From NCBI GenBank assembly GCA_016271365.2, contig JADMNL010000028.1, positions 52,408,001 through 52,472,000 on the forward strand: a stretch of 64,000 nt of DNA, written 5' to 3'. Shown here piece by piece: positions 9,331-20,144 of this stretch. The DNA is from Neoceratodus forsteri. Its lineage: Eukaryota > Chordata > Ceratodontiformes > Ceratodontidae. A program made the translations under genes and the position numbers. Position 1 is the first letter of the stretch. Each line of letters starts with the position of its first letter. Under the pieces are notes generated by a model. That model worked only from the letters and a program-made list of their open reading frames with translations. It was not told the DNA's origin and searched no databases.

Positions 9331-11643
9331 TGTGACGCTTGGCCAACTGGTTATGATTATTGTATGCTATTTGCAATATAAAAATAATAGGTGATTGTCT
9401 CACATAAGACAGCCTGTGCTTATGGGTGCCCCTCCCCCAGGTTTCAGTGAAGCTACTGTGACAAGTGATCCAAAACCAGGAAGTAATTAAAAGACCAGAG
9501 AGACTTAATTAAGGGTCTCCTGTTTTTCTGTCTTAATTAGAACTTACCCAGATGCCAGGATATAGGGTTTGTGAAGTTTTATATAAGCAATAATACCCAA
9601 CAGGGTGGACAGTATTGGGCTATACTGGACCGCCCAGGGGTGTAATGAGGCCCGATGCCACAGGTGGAGGGCCTTCGTACCTGACATTTTAATATAATAT
9701 TTAAAATAAAAAAAATGAAAACATGAGTTGAAATAAATTAAAAGTAATTTTTCCTGTTAAGTAGTCCCTCTACTGGCCAGTAGTGGGCACTGCTGTGTTT
9801 TGGAGTCATTTTTTAGTGAGACTCTGCTGTACTTGCTGTAGTCATGATTTCACCCCCGCTCTCCGAGATTGTTTAAGCTCATTTGTCTCCATTTTTTCTT
9901 TGAAGCTGTCCTTATCTTTTCTAACAGAACAGAACAGAGTTGGGACTGCATGTGGTTGTCCTGTTGGCAGTTAGCGTGACTGAGAAGAAACACTGTATCC
10001 ATGTTGATCAGATGAGAGGAATACCAGAAAGTATGCGGAACAGCACACAATGAGAGAAAAAAAAAAAATATATATATATAATTAGGAACTGTCTCCAGTG
10101 CAGTCTGCCTTTCTGCTTTGAATGTAGCAGCAGGGTATGCCGTTATCGTGATTTCTTGGGAAGCATGAGCACTCGCTAGGACAGCATGCTTGAGATGTCA
10201 GAGCAGAGTAACTGCAACTGTGATCTGTTAGCCCTGTGCTCACTTTCTTGTCAAAATAATGATCGTGTGAGCACAGATTTCATTTTTGAGCAGTGTAAAG
10301 TAGGATATGAGTGTGGACTAGTGGGTGATGCGCATAGCTGGGCAGTTGCTAATTTTAGAAACGTCTTGGTGATCTTTCAGCAGCAGGGGAATCTGAAGTG
10401 CACATACAGTACATTGTCAGCTGAACTAAGCTGAAAACCTGAAGTGACTGGCAACAGAGAAAAAAAACTTGAGTTTTTTTTTTCAACTAAATACAGGTCC
10501 CTAAATCAGTTTGTGATACTGGAGTTGTGGTGCTGGTAGGTGGGGTGATCTCGCTCGCTAAAGGAGAAAAATGGTGGACATTTCAAACTGAAAATTGTAT
10601 TAGGCTCACTAACTTTAGTAAAAAGGCAGGCTGGCACAAGGACTAGTTATTTACTGGTCTCTGTTGCCAGATACCCGCCCGGGTGATGGTTGCACTCCAC
10701 CAGTCAGGAAGCAGGGTTTCTCCAACCCATTTTCTAAGATTCCTATAGGAAGAATATTGATACCACCATGGTGCTAAAAGTTGTAAAATCCCTTTGATAT
10801 GCCTTGGGAATAGGAACTACACCAGATCAAAGAGAAAGTGTTTAATTAAGGAGTCATATATTGGAAACTGATTTTTTGCTGATGTCACACTGTTTAATAT
10901 AACTCCTGACAGGAAATCATTGTTCATATTTTTTTAATTCTAAAAGGGAGGAGCTAGATGACTCACCAAGGGGGTGAGGAGATGAAGTTGAAATGTATTC
11001 TTGTAAGTGGGGAATATGATAGAATATGATCTTAGAACTGTAGAAAGACACAGCTCTCTGTTATATGACACTTAAAGAGGTAATACTGTACATTAGATAG
11101 AGAAGAATCTATTTGTATTTTGGTAGGAGTTTGTCTGTAGTTTTCTTTGCTTTTCTTTAAGTGATTGTATGCTCTTTGATATATTGTTTTACATTAACAT
11201 TTTTCATATTTTTGTCATCTTTTAGTAAATATATTATTTAAAAGACTGTCTGGGTGTCTGCCAGTTCTTTTTGCATATGACGTATAGATGGTTAAGTCTG
11301 ACAATTGTTCAAACAGCTTGATGGTGCTACCAAACTGGGAAAAGGTAAGAATATACCCAAGGTCTTTTATAGAGTTTTAAGGGTTCATTTTGGAAGCCTG
11401 GCTTGGTGCCCGTGGCAAAAGATTTACCGCAATCCCCGAAGAGGGTACGTATCTGAGACTTTACATTGGGAACGCTAGCATAAGGTTCACAGTTTGAATC
11501 CCCCAAGAACTTGAGATTAAAGGTGATTCGGACCCAAAAAGCAGACAGAAGGGTTACCCTGTCTGTTACCTGTTCACATTACTGTACTCGGAGGTTGGCA
11601 CTGTGGGAGCAGAGGGCCTGACCTGCTGAATGCGTTTGTGACA
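9331..11643 (+). repeat. 3' LTR, split by an insertion
   Basis: 9331-9582 matches the start of the 5' LTR (TGTGACG...AGTTTTAT) and 10738-11643 matches the rest (GATTCCTATAGG... to GTGACA). The 9583-10737 segment has no counterpart in the 5' LTR. Without it the LTR would be about 1,158 bp. Confidence 0.85.
9583..10737. mobile_element. 1.16-kb insertion of unknown family inside the 3' LTR
   Basis: The boundaries are defined by comparison with the intact 5' LTR: AGTTTTAT is directly followed by GATTCC there. The insertion contains a poly(A)/TA run at about 10053-10082 and an 82-codon open frame at 10186-10434 that I do not recognise. CCCAGGGGTGTAATGAGG near 9634 faintly resembles hAT-type ends, but I see no convincing inverted repeats and no clear target duplication. 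It must be younger than the LTR element. Confidence 0.6.
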
Positions 11644-11648
11644 GGTAC
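11644..11648. repeat. Target-site duplication, right copy
   Basis: GGTAC directly after the 3' LTR, identical to 3239-3243. Confidence 0.85.
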
Positions 11649-11929
11649 CACATCTAATCCTATGGAAAATAGAAAATGTACTAGTTCTGGCCAAGTGTGC
11701 CAATCTCCAGTTTAGAACCAGTGTGTTCCAACAGTTGTGTTTCTTCATCCTATGCTAAATGGAAATTCAGGAGCTTCTGTACCTCTGAAAGCTGCATTAC
11801 TAGCATGTGTAGCCCCATGGGGGGCCATCTTCACTTGTGTTTATTTGTACTTTGTTACATGAATAAAACCACTTTCTAGAATCCCAACCTGTTTTGAACA
11901 GTAATGTTATTCCTTCCCTCTGTCTGGAG

Positions 11930-12332
11930 TTACTTGGGTGCCCCGTTCAGAAGTGCAAACCTACCATAACCTTGAGCAAACATTTTCTCCCAGGGACCTG
12001 GGTTGTTGGCCACGGTAAATGGTCCCTCCAGGTGTGTTCCAGGTAGTTGCCACACTTGGTTGACTGTTTTTGTACATAAAAAGTCTGTGTCCACTTTGCC
12101 TAATGGTGGTACTTGTGTTTCTGTAAACTTTCTTTCTATGTAAACCCCACTCCTCTCCTTGTAACCCTAGACTGTAGTGTTTGGTGGAGAGGTATGCCCT
12201 ACTAGTTAAATAAGGGGCCCGGTGGGGGGTTACACTTAGCTCACTATAACTTGCTGTGCACTTTTTACCCTCCTTTCTCCTGTACCCTAACCCTGGAACA
12301 CACCTGAAAATGCACGGCTTGCAGTCCAGCAT
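11930..12332 (-). pseudogene. Unidentified coding-like relic with one frameshift
   Basis: On the minus strand one frame is open from 12332 (MLDCKPCIFRC...) down to about 12140. A second frame is then open and protein-like to a TAA at 11930-11932, containing VDTDFLCTKTVNQVW and GPFTVANNPGPWEKMF. The balanced composition, with Trp, Cys and Pro-Gly turns, suggests a former coding region broken by one frameshift. I do not recognise the family. It could be part of an old endogenous element or a processed pseudogene. Confidence 0.3.
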
Positions 12333-12536
12333 GTTCTTCTAGGACCCAAATTGCAAACAGATAGTACAAACATTGCACTAGACTGTCACTGTTTTATAAT
12401 ACACACTCCTAGTGTTTCCTCCTTTCCCATTTCCCAGGTGCACCTGGAAATGAGCCATCTAGCACAGTGTGTTCACTTCTCCAAGAACGCTACGTAAAGT
12501 AATATGTAAACACGTATAAATTAACTTTGGTATTAC

Positions 12537-12593
12537 CTTTCTAAAAACGTCCTCCTTCTCCAGTATCATTTCTTTGTGGTTCTGCAGCTCTCT
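12537..12593 (-). CDS. Candidate internal exon of a host coiled-coil gene
   Basis: On the minus strand the 57-nt interval is preceded by TTATGTGTTATATTAG (acceptor) and followed by GTAATACC (donor, after AAAG). It encodes exactly 19 codons in phase 0, RELQNHKEMILEKEDVFRK, a charged heptad-like helix. The other two frames contain stops. It lies outside recognisable repeats. A second interval with the same properties and strand lies at 37420-37497. Together they suggest a coiled-coil protein gene transcribed right to left. I cannot name the gene, and other exons between or beyond may be missed. The acceptor pyrimidine tract is weak. Confidence 0.55.
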
Positions 12594-13769
12594 CTAATAT
12601 AACACATAAACAACATGTGACTATGGCGATAATGAAATACTGAAAATTCACAGAAATGAAAGTGTTTCTTACTGCTGACAGGCCAATGAAGAACACACAT
12701 TTGTTTAGACAAGTCCTATCTCAAAAACGCATGGTGCACTAAAGGGAACCTTTTAAACTATATATGAGGCCAGTCATTGGTTCTGTAAGCAATACAACAT
12801 GACAGGGTGTGCATGTAACACATTTTACCACATGCCCAGAGACGTAATAAAGCACAAGGTCTTGGCTGAGTATCTTTAGCCCTTGGTGTACGGTAAAATA
12901 TGTTCCATGCACACAACTGGAGTGTCTTATTGTGCCTATAAAATGGTCTACTTAAAAAAAAATTCTGCACTTAAAAAATGTATTTTTATACGTGGTAAAT
13001 AGCATTTACTTATGCTGATTTAAGATAAAATAGTCCTTCTGTCTACTACAAAATGACGTAATCCTGCTGTCTCTAGCTCTTTGGGAAGTGGATGCTCTCT
13101 AGTGTGTGTGTGCTTGATATATGAAGATATTCTCCATCTGATGTGGAGCCTTAGTAAAGAAGGCTGACTCAAAGGTTTGTAATTCTGAAATCAACTCGTA
13201 CTACACAAAATTTTGGACAGCATAAGTAACAGGACAAAGACAAAATCTTCACTGATTTATAATACTAAAAGTTTGCACTGGATGGCGGTACGTCAGCCAG
13301 TGGGAAGGTGGAAAGGAGGTACCGGCCCATCTGCGCTGTTAGTTGCTTATTACAGGCTGCGGTGAGGAGCGCTGTGGGTCAGCCTAAGAAAAAAATAGAA
13401 GCTGGTCCATTTCTCTCCTTCTTTTGGGAAGTAGAGGAGCAGCACAAATCCATGTGAGTTGGGGTCATACCAGGGAGCACTGGAGTATGGTAGTGAGCTG
13501 GAGAGGGAAGGCAGCCGGTGCTGGCATCCCCAGGCTGCTGTGTCTTAAACGTGTGTACATTTCTAGGATGCCGAACAAGCAACCTTCATCATGAACAGCT
13601 GGGCAACACAGTTCTTTGTATTAGATCAACACTTTGCAGATGTGTGTGTGCACAGCATGTCCCTAATTCTGCAGTAAGGAGGGAGGGAGGGCACATGCTG
13701 CTTGCATGCAACCACCTGGATCAGAGGAGCTGAAATTAACCTGAACCCACTGAGACACCTGGAAATGAC
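12594..13769. other. No gene or repeat recognised
   Basis: About 1.2 kb of AT-rich sequence that I cannot assign. Open frames at 12758-12970, 13379-13582 and 13518-13733 are short and have no recognisable motif. It is consistent with intron of the inferred minus-strand gene. Confidence 0.4.
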
Positions 13770-15004
13770 AGCAGCCCCCCCGTGAAACACTAGCACAAAC
13801 AGTAAAAGAAGGTGACAAGAATTTCTATAGATACATTAGTGAAAGGAGAAAGTCCAGAGGGGGTATTGCTCAGATCAAAGGAGATAATGGGGCGTCTGAG
13901 GAGGAGGAGGACCATGTAAATGCATCTTTCCTAAATAGAAACTTCTGCTCAGTATTTACTGAAGAGAAGGTAGGGCACGGCCCACAGTTCAGCACCATGG
14001 ATACAGTGGGGGAAGGAGGTGAGCCCTATTCCCTTCACAAAAGAAAGGGTCCTACAAGAGCTTGATAAGCACAGGGTGGACAAGGCAATGGGACCTGATG
14101 GCATACATCCCAGGGTACTAAAGGAGCTAAGGGTGGAACTAACAGAGCCATTATCAGAACTGTTTAGTGAGTCTCTGAGCACAGGAGAGGTCCCAGAAGA
14201 CTGGAGAAGGGCTCATGTGATCCCGCTCCACATGAGTGGTACCAGGGAGGAGGCAGGGAACTACAGACCAGTCAGTCTTACCTCAGTAGTGGATCAAGAT
14301 TATGGAGGCACTCCTTAAGGAAAGGATAGTGCAACAACTGGAATCCATAGGAGCACAGGATCCAAGACAGCATAGGTTTACAAAAGGAAGGTTCTGTCAA
14401 ACTAATCTCATAGATTACTTTGACTGGGTAACCAGAGTGGTGGACCAAGGGGGAGCAGTTGATGTCACCTACCTTGACTTTAGCAAAGCTTTTGATTCTG
14501 TTCCACATAGAAGATTGATTAATAAGCTGAGTAGGCCCAGGGTGGGTCAGAGGTTGGTCAACTGGGTGGCAAACTGGTTGACATGCAGAAAACAGAGAGT
14601 GGTGGTAAATGGTATACAGTCAGAAGAGATGCAAGTCACAAGTGGGGTACCTCAGGGATCAGTCCTGGGGCCAGTCCTCTTCAATATCTTCATCAGTGAA
14701 ATTGCAGATGGACTGGAGGGTGAGGTTTGTCTGTTTGCAGATAACACCAAGATCTGCAACATAGTAGATGATCCAGATGGGCTGGGCAGAATGAGAAGAG
14801 ATCTGGACAAACTAGCAAAATAGTCAGAAGAGTGGCAACTGGGGTTTAATGCAAAGCAGTGCAAGATCATGCACATAGGGAAGAGAAACCCTGAAGCCAC
14901 CTACAGGCTGGGAGGGGAGTTGCTGGCAGTCACAAGGGAAGAAAGAGACCTGGGCATCATCATCACCGATGATCTGAAATCATCCAAGCAGACTACTAAA
15001 GCAG
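13770..15004 (+). mobile_element. CR1-like LINE, copy 2 (truncated at both ends)
   Basis: Plus-strand CR1 reverse transcriptase region. It begins at a segment also found in copy 4 (AACACTAGCACAAACAG) and shows MGPDGIHPRVLKEL (14090), YLDFSKAFDSVPH (about 14470-14508), [14 protein letters not shown] (14643) and CLFADNTKICN (14727). The catalytic box reads Phe-Ala-Asp-Asn, with the second Asp lost. Similarity stops abruptly at about 15004, inside the thumb region, where an unrelated minus-strand LINE begins, so the 3' end was lost. A frameshift near 14300 splits the frame. Confidence 0.85.
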
Positions 15005-16094
15005 TAGGTATATTTTTAGGCCAATGCTCCAAAGGGATGAGAGGAGTAGACTGTGGTCCACAGTATCAAAGGCCTTGCTTAGGTCCAAAAATACTGCACA
15101 AGCAAAGTTTCTATCATATAGGTCATGCTTCCAGTCATTGGTCACCTTGGCTAAGGTTGAGATTGTACTGTGTTGTGCTTTGAAGCCTGATTGCAATGGG
15201 TTTAGCAGACTTCTGAACTCTAAGTGGTTCCTGAGTTGAGTATTCACATTTTTCTCCAGTACCTTTGATAATACTGGGAGGAGGGAAATTGGCCTATAAT
15301 TGTTTAGGTCGTAGGGATCACCGGATTTGAACAGGGGAATAACATGGTCTGTTTTCCAAATAGAAGGGAGTACACCTAGGGATAGAGAAAGGTTAAAAAG
15401 ATGCATGGGCATAGCTAAAACTTGGTATAGCTAAAACTTGGTAACCAATCTTTATGAAATATGGGTCTAGGTAATCAGCTCCAGCACTCTTTTTGGTATC
15501 AAGTTGAAGTATAAGGTCTTTGACCTCTTTCAGATTTGCAGGCTGAAGAGTGAAGGAAGGGCTTGGGACAAGGATTTCATGATCCTGTATGCCAGGTTGG
15601 GAGCATAAGGGACAAGCAGGAGAGTTATCAAAGGCGAGCCCTGCAGTCGTGAAGTGGTTGTTAAGAGCACCAAGGATATCTGGTCTATCAGAGATAAGTG
15701 AAATTTCCAGAAATAAGTTTTGTAAATATGGAGTTTCCGGAGGTGTGACCAGATAGGTCCTTAATTATCTTCCAAAATTTAGATGGGTTCTTAGAGGCAG
15801 AGTCAAGTTCAGAGTGGTAATAGAAAGCCTTAGCCTCTTTAATCATTTTGGTGCAGGTATTCTGTGCCCTCCTAAAGAGACACCAGTCTTTTACAAGCTT
15901 GGTTTTGCATGCTGTTTTCCAAAGTGTATCTCTTTTCAACATAGCGGTCTTCAACTCTGGTGTGAATCATCTGTAGGATTTATTCCTCACACGGGCTTTT
16001 ACCAGTAGTGCGTGCTTATTTAGCACTTCTAACACTAGTTCATGAAAAATGTCATGTGCTTCAGTCACCATCTTTGCTAAATAAAAGTCTGGCC
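15005..16094 (-). mobile_element. L2-like LINE, copy 1, 3' part (split by L1/Tx1 insertion)
   Basis: On the minus strand the 15412-14996 frame carries HVIPLFKSGDPYDLNNYRPISLLPVLSK (shown as KSGDPYDLNNYRPISLL), LQSGFKAQHST and AVFLDLSKAFDTVDH, reverse transcriptase motifs of the L2/Rex group. The 15954-15688 frame carries the linker between endonuclease and reverse transcriptase (MLKRDTLWKTA, SKFWKIIKDLSG). The element is interrupted after 16094 and resumes at 30840. Its downstream part, including the catalytic box, is missing beyond 15005. Confidence 0.8.
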
Positions 16095-16204
16095 GACTTC
16101 CGGTTTTGCCACGGACCTGATAGCAAGCTAGCCACAGAGTACCTGCTCACCCCGGAATTCAAAACTGCAAATCTCCCCATCATGGACCATATTGTTAAAA
16201 TCAA

Positions 16205-17287
16205 ATGAAGAAAATGACAGGTAGTGGCCCACAAAGCAGACAAGGGCCAACATTTATGAAGAGGGGAGCCTCTGAGATAGAGGATGGAGACAGACTGAGA
16301 CGCGGCCTATCGCAAAGCGAGAGAAGCCGTTCACCATCCAGTATCAGGGACTCTGATGCAGACAAGGAAGGAGAGATGGAGCATCTCTCCAGAAGCAGAT
16401 TCAAAATCCTACTCAAGGAAATTCAGAGGGCAAGAAATGAAAATAAAAGAGAGTTTAAAAATATTTCAGATAAGCTTACCAGAATGGAGACACAGATGGA
16501 CCAAGTTGAGACCCGGGTAGCAGAGACAGAAGACCAGACTCGGCAGCTAGGGGTAGTCGTACAACTGATCCTTCAACAAACAGCTGAGTTACACGCCAAA
16601 ACGCTCGACCTTGAAAGCCGCTCAAGAAGAGATAATATCTGACTATATGGGCTGGCAGAGGGAGCAGAGGCATACTGGATGGCGGATTTCATTGAGAACA
16701 TGTTGAGGGACATCCTGAACTTACCTCCAGGATACCTACTCTCTGTGGAAAGAGCACACCGATCGCTTACTAAAAAACCCTCAGACCCCTCAGCGCGACC
16801 TCGGTCTGTTGTGCTCAAATGCTCGAGCTACAAAGTCAAAGAAGACCTTCTCCGGCGGGCATGGTCTCAGAAAAACCTAAAATATCTGGACTTAAAAATC
16901 ACCCTAGACCATGATTATCCACCAGAGATACCAATAGCAAGACTACAATACAGTCCATTAATCAAAGTGCTGAGAGAACAAGCAGTGAGGTTCCAGACAC
17001 CCTTCCTGGCACGCCTGAAGGTGTTTTGGGAGAGTGGCACTACAATTTATAATACAGCACAAGAAGCCAAACAAGATTTCTCCAAGAGGGGCTTCCAGAT
17101 CACTGGGATGCAAGCGGAACATAATGGTAAGGACAGGAGATTCCACCTGAACTGGCAGATGGTGCTATATAACCGCACACCAGGAAGCTCCAGAATGTCC
17201 GCCCTAGAAGCATCGCAATGCATAACGAAGCTCCTGAAGCAGCTGAAAACCATACCAGAGAAACAAAATGGAGAATCAGCTACCTGA
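16205..17287 (+). pseudogene. L1/Tx1-like ORF1 (RNA-binding protein), one in-frame stop
   Basis: A single frame of 361 codons from ATG 16205, interrupted only by a TGA at 16640-16642. Residues about 60-140 form a long coiled coil (heptads in RNENKREFKNISDKLTRMET and onward). This is followed by the LESRSRRDN motif and LYGLAEG that open the RRM domain, and a C-terminal domain containing LRRAWSQKNLKYLDLKI and RFQTPFLARLKVFW. This layout (coiled coil, RRM, CTD) is that of L1 ORF1p, which coats LINE RNA as a trimer. The TGA falls inside the RRM start and would truncate the protein. The rest is well kept, so inactivation may be fairly recent. Confidence 0.85.
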
Positions 17288-17859
17288 ATGTGTGAACAGA
17301 TAAAGAAGAGGGGAAAAGATCATTTGGACGCATTCAGATGATGGTGCCTAAAATGAGACTGTTCCCGACTGGTAAATGATTCGATTTTTATCTCGGTGCT
17401 CCACCACCGAATGACTATACACTACTGGGAAATAAAGAACTGAACTCACAGGGCGAGATTGATATAGCGGTATAAAGCAAATTTACCCCTCCAGAGGGGC
17501 GCCAATTGTGTATAATAGAAATTATCCATGGGGGGTGGGGTGAGAATGGCAATTTTACTATCTGCCCAGTGAACCCTGAGGTCTATCGCTGTGTCACGTT
17601 GTAAAGGTCCAAAAGACATTCACTCAGAAATTCAAGTCAGCTTGTCAGTTCTAAGTGGGGCAAGAACTTGTAATGGAACTCTGATTTAAAGTAAGCTATT
17701 TCATCTAACTCGTTTTGGAGTAGGGCTCTGGATTCAGTAGTCCTTCATGTAAATGAGTCATAAGAAACACTCTGAAAAGCCACTGCCTGCTTAAACTAGA
17801 AAGGGGAAAACTGAATACATATCACAGTCAAATAAGTGGCGGGGGCAGGGATCAACAAA

Positions 17860-19189
17860 TCCCATAGCCCGACGTCCGGGGCTATCAGTTTTTGGACAGG
17901 GACAAGCATTCACTACATAGCTGGTTGTCCCAGGACAACCAATAAATGAAAGCAATTATTTTTTTCTTTATTACCTGCATTTCATGCAGTTTGCCTAGTT
18001 TGCCACTAGGGTCTGTTCCTCCTACTTCTGCTGCGTGGACTCCGGGCCAGGTGTCATGTGATGTGGGTAGTGACGGGAGTAAACAGTGAAATTAGAGTGG
18101 CGGGACCGTGAGCGACCAATGCAGGAACTTGATTGGCGCGGGCTGGAGAAGTTGGGAATGACAGCACGAGCAGCAAATGACAAGAGCTGCATTACACTCC
18201 ACTATGAGTGCTGCGTCCAGTCAGTCAGGGCAAGAGTAGACTAGCAGCGATGGCGGGCAAAAGTTCGGCAAGATGACGCTAGACGGTAACGGAAGTCCAC
18301 CGGGTACTCACACAGACTGGTTCTCTGCTGTAGGCAGCTCCCGAAACTGCCAGCCTGCACACCGTAGGGGAAAAAACATTAGATCAGCATGTGGGACCCC
18401 AGTGTCTGTGGGTCCAGCCCACACTCTACTTGAATGTACAATTTATAACAGTGCCCACAATTTATTTGTCAGGTAAGCTTGACGTTGGATTCATGAAATG
18501 TAGGGGTACACAGCAGAATGTGCAGAAGGGTTGGGGAATTTAATTTGTGCCACTGTAGCATCTCCTCTCCAGGTCTGCATAAGGTAGGAGTGGTTTGGGG
18601 TAGCCTGTGATGCTCTAGTAGGTGAAACTTTCCTGCAATATTCAACACAGAAAGATGTAGAGAGCTGTAATGCACATGAACAATTTTATGAGGAGAGACC
18701 TGAATTCATATCCCCATTATTACCCTTCCCCCTTTATTTTAACATTGAGCATGACCTGTTAAAATAAAGTTGCAATAAGGAATAGCTGCTCTTGCAGTAT
18801 TTAAGCAACTGTATGGGTTTTTCTCTGACCAAGAAGTGACTACAAAAGTGGATCTGTGTGATCATTTGTCAAGTGACCCCTTGCTGTCTCTGACAGTAAA
18901 TCTGTTGGGTATCACATACTTTTTCCAGCTTCCAGCCAAGCTAAGCTGAAAATTTCATGCATGAATAAAATCTTTTTAATAACCTGACTAAAGCTGGAAA
19001 AAAAAGAGTGTTTTATCTACAGACTACAGGTTCATGTCATAATAGGAACTTGATAACTTCAGCGGTCAGCTCATTTGTTATGTGCAGTTTTTGGGCTTAT
19101 TACTGGCTGCAACTGTTATTTTTGCTACTGCTGCTCTGTATTTTTTTTTTTTTTTTACATTCGCTTGTATCACGCAAAAGACGTTACAG
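17860..19189. other. Left interior of the candidate hAT-like insertion
   Basis: No recognisable coding domain. 18050-18300 is comparatively GC-rich with CCAAT-like and ATGGCGGGCAA segments that look like a promoter and 5' leader, but the frame from that ATG closes at once. 18740-19000 contains an AT-rich segment ending in a run of A. Confidence 0.3.
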
Positions 19190-19905
19190 AGGTAGCACAC
19201 TTTGGAGGTGTGCCTCCCTTGCAATCCAGTGCTCTGTTGAGCAGGCGTGGCGGCTCTGCACCAATGGGTGCGGGAGCTGTGTATGACAGTGGTGGTCTTC
19301 GCTTCAAAGAAAACCACTGCTGCCATACCCAGCACCGCGTCACGCCACCCCCTCGCAATCACGCCGCCTAAAGCTTTGGTGCCACGCTGGAGCCCACCCA
19401 GCATGGCAACGTCACCGATGGGAGTGCCCAATCCCCGTCGGCTCCACGGCCCCCGTTATCTTCTGCTGCCACGCTGGGAGCCCACCCCAGCGTGGCAACG
19501 TGAAGGTGGTTCGCCGACGTGGGTGCCCAATCCCCGTCAGCACCTCGGCCCCGCAGGTTAGCCGGACAGGTGCCCAATCCCGCCAGCTCCTTGGCCCCCA
19601 GATCTTCTGCCATGCTGGGAGCCCACCCCAGCATGGCAAAGGTCCCATCGTCCTTTGTTGTTTTTTAAACCTGTAAAGAAAAACGGTCCCACGGGCGATC
19701 TCCCAGTCCCCTCCCACAACCACCCACTGCGCACCCAGCCTCCCCACATCCCCCTCACCCCATACTTACCTCTGGAGCTTGGCACAACGATCTTCGGTAG
19801 ACCGGGAACAAGTCTGCACTCTTCAAAGCCGACCGCAAGCTGAGGAAATCCCGGTAAGCTGCATAATGGGTTAGATAGGGGTTTTCCACTTTATTGCATA
19901 TCTCG

Positions 19906-20144
19906 GGCATTTTTTTGAATGTTTGCACCAAATTTTCAACATGGGATTTTTGGGACCCCTTCTCATGAATGATGTCACTGTCATGGCATTATTCGGGCTC
20001 GAAGGGTGATTTCGCAGTCACTGCACAGTCACTGCGCGAAATCACCCTTTGGGCCTGAAAAGCACCATGACAGTGAAATCATTCATGAGAAAGGTCCCAA
20101 AAATCCCATGTTAAAAATTTGGTGCCAAAATTCATAAAAATGCC
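19906..20144. repeat. Inverted repeat at the head of the satellite array
   Basis: Two arms of about 100-115 bp mirror each other around 20023. For example, GCACCAAATTTTCAACATGG (19924 onward) mirrors CCATGTTAAAAATTTGGTGC (ending 20125), with TTTCGCAGTCACTG against CAGTCACTGCGCGAAA at the centre. The right arm runs into the first tandem unit, so the left arm is a piece of that unit in opposite orientation. Confidence 0.8.

Larger units (their letters stand above)
3244..11643 (+). mobile_element. Gmr1-like Ty3/gypsy LTR retrotransposon (IN before RT)
   Basis: This is a nearly complete LTR retrotransposon of 8.4 kb, including a later 1.16-kb insertion. It has two LTRs that start TGTGACG and end TGTGACA, a polypurine tract before the 3' LTR, and a 5-bp target duplication. 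The coding order is gag, protease, integrase, reverse transcriptase, RNase H. Integrase upstream of reverse transcriptase is the copia-like order that marks the Gmr1 group of Ty3/gypsy elements, known from fish and other deuterostomes. The reverse transcriptase and RNase H motifs are of Ty3/gypsy type, so this is not a copia element. Many frameshifts and stops make it non-autonomous. I could not recognise a standard tRNA primer-binding site after 4392. Confidence 0.85.

Noticed and set aside
18230..18300. ATGGCGGGCAA start after a GC-rich, promoter-like stretch
   Set aside because: The frame closes after a few codons and no downstream exon could be linked.
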